64,000 nucleotides of DNA, from positions 131,137,989-131,201,988 of the forward strand of contig CP136068.1 of the NCBI GenBank assembly GCA_032622095.1, given 5' to 3'. The notes under the pieces are model-generated. The model searched no databases. It was not told where the DNA came from and saw only the letters and a list, made by a program, of their open reading frames with translations. The position numbers and the translations under genes were made by a program. Of the stretch, positions 56,578 to 64,000 are shown one piece after another. Origin of the DNA: Siphonodentalium dalli (taxonomy: Eukaryota > Mollusca > Scaphopoda > Gadilida > Siphonodentaliidae). Within the stretch, counting starts at the first letter, position 1. Each line of letters starts with the position of its first letter.

Positions 56578-58601
56578 TGATTGTTTATTTGCAAAGCCAA
56601 CATTTAAGTTGGAACATAGCCAAACATATATACATATATACAAACAAACAATGTATACAAACAATTTATACGTTAACAATTATCATATCATACTTCCGTA
56701 ACAAATTCACCATAATATAATGACTATATACACAGCACGTATACATACGATTCATTAACAATTACCTTGCATAATTATGCAATTTCCAATTTATGGATGT
56801 GTAATCTTTTTCAATGCCAATTTAATAAATATGCTCAGTCTTTTCAGAACGCTCATGTTTTTAAGAGAAAGTAGTCCATGGAATTTATTGCGTTCGGATT
56901 ATCCCAGTAATATTTTGGAATATATAATTCGCGTAAGTTTTTCAGCTCTTGGCATATGATCATAAAATGGTACTCATCACATGGGCTATTGCTGCACAAA
57001 ACACAGTTTAAATCATTATTATCTTTCCTTTCGTCCATCTATTTTTTTCAACTGGCAATTTATGGTTTGATGTTCGTATTTTCAGTAAGAAGTTAGATAC
57101 ATGGGCTGGCAAATATACTAGATATCGATTCATTTTAATCGAGTTCTTTATGTTGTTGTAGAATATAGCTCTGGTAGATGAGGACGACTTCAGACTGTCG
57201 AAAAGATTACGTTCATAATTTTCAATCAGTTTACTTTTTATGTATCTTAACGCTGTTTTGCTTAGCGATGACTGACTTGACCAAATGTGGTCCATGTTTA
57301 CTTCGTGAAGGATCCCTTCCACAAATCTAATCCATTTGATCTTGTCTTGCAATAAGATATAGTCTTCATGTACATACCTCAATAAAAGAAATATGTTCTT
57401 TGCTAGTTCTGACCCATCATGACTCACTAGCTTTGACCAATACGATAGTGCTCTATATTTTATTTCTATTAATATCGGATGCCTTCCAAGCTCTGCATAT
57501 ACCATATAATTAGGTGTACTCGATTTCATTGAAGTTATTATTTTACAAAACTTAAGGTGGAGCGTCTCTAGGGCCTGTATTCTTTCGAAATACCAGACCT
57601 CACTTCCGTATAGCATAATTGGCAGAATCATACAATCAAATAGTTTCAGCGAAATATCGATAGGTAACTTGAGTTTGCGAATTTTGTTTAATAAACCATA
57701 CATTGCCTTTGTCGCAGTATTTGTGGTACTCTTTATAGACTGACAAAATATCCCATTGTAAAAATAATTGGATCCCAAGGTATTTTAATTCTTTTACAAT
57801 TTGTATTTCCTGCCCTCTGTATGTGAACATAGGAAAATTTCTTGGTAACTTGTTCGCGAAGATGATTGTTTTGGTCTTATTAATGTTCACCTCAAGTTTC
57901 CAAGCTTCAGCGAAATCTGCGAAGGTTAAAAGTGCGCGATTCATATTATCCTCTTAATCTGATAAAATGACAGTGTCATCCGCATATAATAGGCACAGTA
58001 TATCGATGTAACATCCTAAATGCTCAAAATATTTTTCGTTTATAAAATTCAGATTGTCTATAACACAATCATTCAAAAAGCACTGTAAATCGTTCACGAA
58101 TAGTGAAAATAAGAAAGGTGACATTGTTTCACCTTGAAATAAACCTACCTTGCTCACGAAAAAGTCTGACTGTGAGTTACATTTTTTTACGCATAATTTA
58201 ATATTCGTATACATGCTTCTTATTACCCGCAAAATCTTACCGTTTATATCTGATCTCAGCAATTTGAGCCATAGCGCATCTCTCCAAACAGTATCAAAAG
58301 CTTTGCGGAAATCAATAAACGTACAGTATAGTTTCCGTCCGCTCTGAAGATATATATTTATCAATGCATGTAGTATAAATATATTATCAACAGTGGAGTG
58401 GCTTTTGCGAAATCCGGTTTGTGACTTACTAATTAAATCAATATCCGCTGCAAATGAGGTCAATCGGTTATTTAATACGGAGGTAAAAAGTTTTGCTAAA
58501 CAGCTCAAAAGTGTGATACCTCGGTAAGAGTCTGGCATATTTGGATCACCCGACCCCTTATAAATGGGCTGTATTAGACCAACTGCCCAATCTTGGGGAA
58601 A
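56578..58601 (-). mobile_element. 5'-truncated LINE inserted in Polinton gene, family B-like
   Basis: Minus-strand order: linker PQDWAVGLIQPIYKGSGD at 58595, polymerase, C-terminal region, then a 3' UTR with AATAAAC close to the left junction. It separates two parts of the same Polinton gene. No convincing target duplication was found at the borders. Several frameshifts make it inactive. Confidence 0.85.
56795..58538 (-). pseudogene. Reverse transcriptase and C-terminal region, frameshifted
   Basis: Open pieces at 58538-57954, 57944-57636, 57778-57008 and 57038-56853 follow each other in different frames. Motif A is FIDFRKAFDTVWRDALW, motif B GLFQGETMSPFLF, motif C LLYADDTVILS. Then come a KLEVNINKTKTIIFANK phrase, LHLKFCK, YAELGRHP, KIRTSNHKLPVEK and a zinc motif CVLC...HFMIIC. 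At least three frame breaks and a late one near 56860 are seen. The C-terminal order matches the fragment at 31690-32504. Confidence 0.9.
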
Positions 58602-58880
58602 TTAAAATACCTGCATAAGTTACCAATAAGTGATGTAGTAATTTCAAAACCAGAAAATGGTATAGAACTAAAAATACCAGAAGGAGCATATTCTGGTGCA
58701 GCACATTTGACAGATACAATTCAAGGTGTAATTGATAGTACAGTAAGCAGGTTGATTCCAGAACTGGAATTCTAATTCGGATATTCCAAAACACAACAAC
58801 GAGTTAAATTTTCAACCAATAGTTATACCAAATTAGGTCTTGTACTCCCAGAGCTCTTTTGGATAAACATCATTCGAGAG
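58602..58880 (+). pseudogene. Polinton structural-type gene, 3' part
   Basis: Coding-like sequence resumes after the LINE with ELKIPEGAYSGAAHLTDTIQ, meets a TAA at about 58772 and continues as RVKFSTNSYTKLGLVLPELF. The IPEGxY and KFSxNS phrases fit the same gene as 56384-56577. The ATG at 58593 spans the junction and is not a real start. Confidence 0.5.
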
Positions 58881-59022
58881 TTGGGAAAGATAACCAGGGG
58901 CAGATGACGTGGTACGTGTACGCCGGTACCAGCCAATCTTGATACAGAGAATATCAGAAGGCATTTTTGTTGAAGACTTATAATCAGTTTTGTCCATATT
59001 TTGTCAAGATAAATTATATTAA

Positions 59023-59190
59023 CCCGCTTGCAGCATTAAAGATCCTGTGCCAGTGCATTCTCTTATATATGTGTCTCCCATAGGGAAAATGCACTGGTTT
59101 ACAAGGTTGAGGTAAATATTGTTAGGTCAAGGTATGCTCTCATATATGTGAGGATCCCTATGGGAGACTCATATACATGTATAAGAGAAT
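59023..59190. repeat. Degenerate twin-hairpin element, interrupted
   Basis: TTAA followed by CCCGCTTGCAGC at 59019-59034 may be a piggyBac-like left end. A partial hairpin (59050-59098, GTGCCAGTGCATTCTC) and a second hairpin (59127-59190, centre ATCCCTATGGGA) follow. The arms resemble the 13 canonical hairpins but the centre differs. The right end was not found. Confidence 0.6.
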
Positions 59191-59274
59191 GCACTGGCAC
59201 ATGATCTTTATATATGTAAGAGAATGCATTGGCACAGGGTTTTTCACAAAATTTCAAGAAGCCCCAATCATGGA
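59142..59274. repeat. 133-bp target-site duplication, left copy
   Basis: Identical in all 133 bases to 62946-63078. It starts ATATATGTGAGGATCCC and ends CCCCAATCATGGA, and includes the hairpin arm sequence. Confidence 0.92.
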
Positions 59275-62200
59275 GTCGCTTTATTTTGGCACAAGCGCTG
59301 GAACAATGTTGTCTCAATTATAGATACATCCGACGACCGTATAATTGGCATTCAGGTGCATGCTGGTGAAGGGAATTTTTATTATATTTTCCAAGTATAT
59401 CTTCCCTCATCCAACCATTCACATGATCTCTTTTCCAATTATATGCAGAAAGTTACCAATATATTTGACTCGTATCGCCCACTTGGAACTGTTGTTGTTA
59501 TGGGTGATTTCAATGCCAACTCACTAAGAGCAAATCCACGAAGTGTCGCTCTCTCGTACCTCTATAACGACAAAGGTGTCTTCTCTCCGATTGAAAACAC
59601 GTTCAAAGCAACTCCTGTGAAAACCTTCGTTCCTCCTATGTCGCCCGAATCGGGGTCAATAATTGATCATTTCCTCATGCATAAGTCTATGGAATATAAA
59701 ATACAAATGGTAGACATTATAATTGATGAAAGTATTGACGTATCTACACATCGACCAATTGTATTGCATATGGATGAATCGGTGTGTGCTCCAGTGAGCT
59801 ATTCGTCACATAATATGTGTTCATTCAAAATGAAATGGTCAGCTCTGTGTTCAAATTCATCCCTCGCTGAAACATTCTCAACCGATGTAGAAAATAACTG
59901 CCCTAAATTTGAAATCACCGATATAACTTCTTTGGATCACTATTATGACGCAATAATCTCTGCCCTTAATAACGCCTCAAAAGTCGTCCCAAAAATAAAA
60001 TTCAGAAGTCACGTGAAACCATACTGGAACGATACGTTGAAAGCTACTCACTATAGCATGCGCTCTTGTCGCAGAACGTGGATAGCTGAAGGTCGGCCTC
60101 GTGACGAATCATCTAATTCCTTCATTCAATATAAAGAGGCCAAGCGCGAATTCAGACGAGAACATCGTAAACAGTCAGAAAAATTCATGCGCGAACGTGA
60201 TGCAGAAATTGACAAATGCGCAGAAGTTGATCAGGATTCATTTTTCCGCATTTTTAATGCAAAACGCAAAATGCGCAATACTCTTTCATCTCCGCACTTC
60301 ATACATAACGGAGAAACGCTCCGCAGCAATTGCGACATATCAAATGCATGGGGCTCATATTACGCAAACTTGTTTCTTCCCATGCAAGATGAGAGTTTTG
60401 ACTCAGTCCATTTTGAATTTGTCAACAATTTCGTATCTTCGCAGGAAAAATCAAAATCAACAAATATTGTAGACGGTGTTCTTTGCAATCCCATTACTGA
60501 ATCGGAGCTGACCAATATTATCCCAAAGCTCAATAAAAATAAGGCAATGGGATATGACTTAATAGCCAATGAGCACATCTTATATAGTGGCTCGCCACTC
60601 ATGCACAGACTCTGTTATATGTACAGTAAAATGCTTCAATATGCACATGTACCTGAGAGTGCAAAGAAAGGAGTAATGATTTCTTTGTACAAGGGTGGCA
60701 AGAAGCCCATGCATGCATTTGATAGTTACAGACCTATCACCATTATGCCTTCGTTATATAAATTATTTGAAAAAGTCCTTCTTGTGCGCATGCAAACATA
60801 CACACCAACACTAATAACAGTCAATTCACTACAGCATGGATTCCAACGTGGTGTTAGTTGCATGGCAACATCCTATTTACTACAGGAGTGTATAACTTAT
60901 ACCAAAGAATCACATAGTAAATTATTCTCTTGTTTTTTAGACGTACGTAAGGCTTTTGATTCTGTGTGGCTAAATGGATTGCTGTTGAAACTGCACAAGA
61001 TGGGCTTTGACGGCCAAATGTGGCATGTATTCAAATCGCTCTTATCTGGTATAAAATGTTGTGTGAAATATAGGCAATCTACATCCAACTGGTTCGATAT
61101 CCTACAGGGAGCCAGACAAGGGTCGATTCTATCGCCTCTATTATATATGATATATGTGGACGATCTAATTGAAGATCTTACAAATTCTTCCTGTGGACTT
61201 CATCTGAATGGAATAAACTGCACATCGCCAGTACAGGCAGATGACATGGCCTTGCTGTCATTATCTGAAACTGGACTTACTACACTATGTTCTATATGTC
61301 TGAAGTATAGTACAAAATGGAGATACTTATATAACTCGTCGAAAACTTTCATAATAGTATTTAATGAATCGCAAAAAGAATTTGCGAAAGCTCAGCGTTC
61401 ATGGCAATTTGGCAATACCATTATCGAAGAAGTCTCCTCTGGAAAACACTTGGGCATCAATATAGAAAAATTTAGCTTCAATTCTAAACTGGTCAACAGT
61501 GTTTGCACAAAACTTAGAGGGACCTATCTATCCTTGACGAATGCAGGTGTTTATGCTGGAGGCATAACTCCAGACAGCTGTCTTAAAATATATAAGTCAA
61601 TTGTGATCCCCAAGGCCCTGTACGGTAGCGAGCTAATGTGGGGCTTGTCTAATACTGATTATACCTTTCTCGAAAAGGCTCACCGCTTCTGTCTCAAAAA
61701 TATGCAAGGTTTTCCGGCACATACTCGCACATGCATTGTACAGGGTCTTGTAGGTTGCAGTGAACTTACATCATTCATTGACAAAAGAAAGCTGAGTCTA
61801 TTTGCTACCTTGTGTAGGCTTGATGTTTGTAAAACTGCCAAAATGTTATTCCTGATGAGATTGCACAGTTATATTATTGAATTATGTTGTAATCAGAAAT
61901 CATTCATTGCAGATATAGTCCATGTTTTACATAAATACAACTTACACGAGTACCTCGCAGTCTTTGCACAGACTGGCATCTTTCCATCTAAAGAGTCGTG
62001 GAAACATACCGTGAAAACTGAAGTACACAAATCAGACGACGAACGGTGGAGATCTTCCATAACTGCAGAAAATAACTTAAGACAATATGGGCTAATGCAA
62101 GCCTCTCTGACGTCTTCACTCATATGGCGAACGTGTAGGCTATATCCGGAGGAGAAATTCACTTATCTCTTTCTTGTCCGGTTGATAGCTCACACAGCCT

Positions 62201-62556
62201 ACGGTGATAGTGGGTGTTGTAAATTTTGTAACAAGCTATACCAGTGCTTAATTAATCATGTATTAATAGAATGTGCATCTATTGCAAGTGCACGCAACGC
62301 AATTTGGTATGATATCATCAACACATTCGGAATAAACGTCTTCATATTCCTAGATTCCCTACCTAAGTGCTCGCAACTAGCAGTATTTTTGGGAAAAGTT
62401 CCATCTGAAGTTCTTGAAGATGGAACTAACTCTTTTCATTTCGTCTTGCGATTCTTTGCAAAATCGAGCATAAAACTATGGTATTGCTTCCACCTTCAAC
62501 ATGATGGTCGTTATTCGGATACCATTATACCTGATCAACAGCCACTTGATGTATAA
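59275..62556 (+). CDS. LINE endonuclease-reverse transcriptase, 5'-truncated, frame open
   Basis: The frame is open for 1094 codons of element sequence. An upstream ATG at 59224, 17 codons into the flanking hairpin repeat, is an accident. APE-type endonuclease motifs: VVVMGDFNANS (base 59500), SIIDHFLM and STHRPI (59743); the N-terminal strands with the first catalytic residues are missing. Reverse transcriptase motifs: YRPITIMPSLYKLFEK, motif A FLDVRKAFDSVW (60932), motif B GARQGSILSPLL, motif C VQADDMALLS (61231). Gln replaces the usual Tyr or Phe before ADD. A zinc motif CKFCNKLYQCLINHVLIEC is at 62218. A missing endonuclease N-terminus should prevent autonomous insertion, although polymerase activity might remain. 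Confidence 0.9.
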   Translation, partial: VALFWHKRWNNVVSIIDTSDDRIIGIQVHAGEGNFYYIFQVYLPSSNHSHDLFSNYMQKVTNIFDSYRPLGTVVVMGDFNANSLRANPRSVALSYLYNDKGVFSPIENTFKATPVKTFVPPMSPESGSIIDHFLMHKSMEYKIQMVDIIIDESIDVSTHRPIVLHMDESVCAPVSYSSHNMCSFKMKWSALCSNSSLAETFSTDVENNCPKFEITDITSLDHYYDAIISALNNASKVVPKIKFRSHVKPYWNDTLKATHYSMRSCRRTWIAEGRPRDESSNSFIQYKEAKREFRREHRKQSEKFMRERDAEIDKCAEVDQDSFFRIFNAKRKMRNTLSSPHFIHNGETLRSNCDISNAWGSYYANLFLPMQDESFDSVHFEFVNNFVSSQEKSKSTNIVDGVLCNPITESELTNIIPKLNKNKAMGYDLIANEHILYSGSPLMHRLCYMYSKMLQYAHVPESAKKGVMISLYKGGKKPMHAFDSYRPITIMPSLYKLFEKVLLVRMQTYTPTLITVNSLQHGFQRGVSCMATSYLLQECITYTKESHSKLFSCFLDVRKAFDSVWLNGLLLKLHKMGFDGQMWHVFKSLLSGIKCCVKYRQSTSNWFDILQGARQGSILSPLLYMIYVDDLIEDLTNSSCGLHLNGINCTSPVQADDMALLSLSETGLTTLCSICLKYSTKWRYLYNSSKTFIIVFNESQKEFAKAQRSWQFGNTIIEEVSSGKHLGINIEKFSFNSKLVNSVCTKLRGTYLSLTNAGVYAGGITPDSCLKIYKSIVIPKALYGSELMWGLSNTDYTFLEKAHRFCLKNMQGFPAHTRTCIVQGLVGCSELTSFIDKRKLSLFATLCRLDVCKTAKMLFLMRLHSYIIELCCNQKSFIADIVHVLHKYNLHEYLAVFAQTGIFPSKESWKHTVKTEVHKSDDERWRSSITAENNLRQYGLMQASLTSSLIWRTCRLYPEEKFTYLFLVRLIAHTAYGDSGCCKFCNKLYQCLINHVLIECASIASARNAIWYDIINTFGINVFIFLDSLPKCSQLAVFLGKVPSEVLEDGTNSFHFVLRFFAKSSIKLWYCFHLQHDGRYSDTIIPDQQPLDV

Positions 62557-62589
62557 CTACCAATAGAAGCAGCTAGTGCATGTAGTGTT

Positions 62590-62720
62590 CTCTCATCTGT
62601 TCTTTTGTGTGAATGTTTGTCTGAGTGGACAACATGTGTGTGCGTTCGTGTGTGTGCGCGTGTTTGTATGAGAGAGTGTGAGAGAATGTGTGTGATGCTG
62701 GGTATACCAGGTGTATATGT
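62590..62720. repeat. TG-rich stretch in LINE 3' UTR
   Basis: Irregular GTGTGTG / GAGAGTGTGAG words. The opposite-strand frames here (62535-62789) are by-products. Confidence 0.7.
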
Positions 62721-62945
62721 GTCAATGTTAGTGGATGTCTCTGCGTGATTGCGGTATACATGTGTGACTTCGCATTTTGTGCGTGCCAAAACTAACTGTA
62801 AATATTTTGGATATTTCCTTATTATTATGTAACATTTTGTTCATGTCAGTACTTGTATATATGTTTGCTTTTGTGATGCTACTGTGATAAACTGTATTTA
62901 TATTATATAACAACTCTCCACCAATGGAGGACAATAAAGATATAT

Positions 62946-63078
62946 ATATATGTGAGGATCCCTATGGGAGACTCATATACATGTATAAGAGAATGCACTG
63001 GCACATGATCTTTATATATGTAAGAGAATGCATTGGCACAGGGTTTTTCACAAAATTTCAAGAAGCCCCAATCATGGA
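62946..63078. repeat. 133-bp target-site duplication, right copy
   Basis: Identical partner of 59142-59274, offset 3804 bases. The short frame at 62924-63124 lies within it. Confidence 0.92.
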
Positions 63079-63479
63079 ATGGTTAATTATAAATTACCAT
63101 ATTGGCTCAATATTGGGAATATAATAGCAAATTTAAATAGCAAAATTGTTATTTTGTACATACATGTATATGTTTCACTGGTGTCCAAACTAGACTGAAT
63201 TTTAAGGTAAATAATGTGAATGACTTGTTCATTTTCAGTAAATAGTACTTAATACTCCATTGGAATTAACCATTTTATAACTAAACAATGTGGTGAATTG
63301 GTGATAGGGGTGGGGTTTATCCACTAGATACCACAACCCAAATTGTTTAACAGTTGGGAATTTCATACCTGGTATATTTCAAACTAACTATAAGTCTAAA
63401 AATTTCTGATATTTATTTTTGCATTTATACTATAGGGACTAAATGCGGTTTTTTTCTTAGTACAAAAACCCATACATGT
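63079..63479. other. Non-coding
   Basis: Nothing recognised. Confidence 0.5.
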
Positions 63480-63960
63480 AGATGATCAATGAAGAGCGCT
63501 TGTTATTAGCTCAGAAGATATGTGGGATAATTTGTGCACACAGAGATAAATTGACATAGGGAATGTCATGGGATAGTTGATATTGACCTCAGATGACTTA
63601 AAGAGGCACTAATAATTACAAATAAAGAGCGTTTATTGTCAAGTTAAAGAAAGAAACTGTGGGAATGTGCCAAATTCAACATATTCTGGTAAAGTATTTT
63701 AAAAGCAAGAGCAAAATTAAATAATTCAAATCCAATATGCTCTACTTTTCTCATATTAACATTATATATACTAGATTGAACAAAGTGTTAAAAAATTACA
63801 CAAAAAATTGAAGAAAATTAATCTCCAGAAAAAGTTTTCTCGAACACTATCTTTTAATTGATAATGAAATTAATAAACGCTCTTTAGTGCCAATTATTAG
63901 TGCATCTAATCTTAGGTCAATGACACCTATACCATGAAACCATGGAGCTGATAACAACAA
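63480..63960. repeat. GAGCGTTTATT-type repeat block
   Basis: ATGATCAATGAAGAGCG, GAAGATATGTGGGA, ACTAATAATTACAAATAAAG and GAGCGTTTATTGTC match phrases at 5690-6310. An inverted AATAAACGCTCTTTAGTG lies at 63872. Confidence 0.65.
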
Positions 63961-64000
63961 TTCTCCATAGGTCATCTACATGTATGTTAGTATAATTTAT

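Larger units (their letters stand above)
59275..62945 (+). mobile_element. Recently inserted, 5'-truncated LINE, family C
   Basis: Bounded by perfect 133-bp direct repeats. It starts inside the endonuclease domain, keeps the rest of the open frame to 62556, and has a 390-bp 3' UTR with TGTG-rich sequence and a final ACAATAAAGATATATATA. The absence of any difference between the flanking repeats, and the open frame, point to a young insertion. The unusually long duplication implies widely spaced nicks at the target. Confidence 0.88.

Noticed and set aside
59224-59274. ATG at 59224 as the true LINE start
   Set aside because: The first 17 codons are the duplicated target sequence; the endonuclease N-terminus is missing.
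62535-62789. His/Thr-rich minus-strand frames
   Set aside because: By-products of the TG-rich LINE 3' UTR.
59142-63078. LTR retrotransposon with 133-bp LTRs
   Set aside because: The coding order is APE endonuclease then non-LTR reverse transcriptase; the repeats lack TG...CA ends and contain an unrelated hairpin repeat.

Overview
This is an AT-rich, intergenic or heterochromatin-like stretch of an animal genome. I see no intact host gene, no rRNA and no functional tRNA gene. The repeat content suggests an invertebrate: several non-LTR retrotransposon families, a tRNA-headed SINE with an (AATC)n tail, a Maverick/Polinton remnant, many TTAA-flanked inverted-repeat elements, and tracts ending in the GTGATGACTATAGCTC / GTGAGCTAAAA type sequence familiar from molluscan repeats. 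A marine mollusc is my best guess, from recall of repeat types only.

Layout. 0-5 kb: a degenerate AT-rich tandem repeat, a 5'-truncated LINE with a 15-bp target duplication (1941-4138), and a SINE with a 9-bp target duplication (4439-4736). 5-11 kb: dispersed repeats and a 46-copy array of a 68-bp satellite (7497-10627). 11-20 kb: a 3.75-kb element with G-rich inverted ends and a 7-bp target duplication (11044-14798) enclosing another inverted-repeat element, a short relative at 15607-16156, two TIR elements carrying hairpins, and a LINE tail. 20-30 kb: inverted-repeat elements, a 61-bp minisatellite, two 392-bp TTAA elements and a twin-hairpin locus of unrelated sequence. 29-31 kb: a mosaic TIR element carrying a broken, unidentified protein-coding segment. 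31-35 kb: another LINE tail, foldbacks and a third 392-bp element. 35-39 kb: a 3.2-kb region between long inverted arms. 39-50 kb: more TIR elements, a LINE tail, palindromes and mostly plain AT-rich sequence. 50-54 kb: a longer copy of the first LINE family. 54.6-63 kb: a fourth 392-bp element, a Polinton fragment split by a LINE, and a 3.7-kb LINE with an open 1094-codon frame between perfect 133-bp direct repeats.

The feature I think deserves most attention is a twin-hairpin module: two 69-nt hairpins, each with a 27-bp outer stem, arranged as inverted copies of each other. Thirteen hairpins occur here, in two element families with different ends plus one solo copy. The same architecture recurs with unrelated sequence at 27011-27202 (two 89-nt hairpins) and in degenerate form at 59050-59190. 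None of the inverted-repeat elements encodes a recognisable transposase, so they would depend on enzymes encoded elsewhere.
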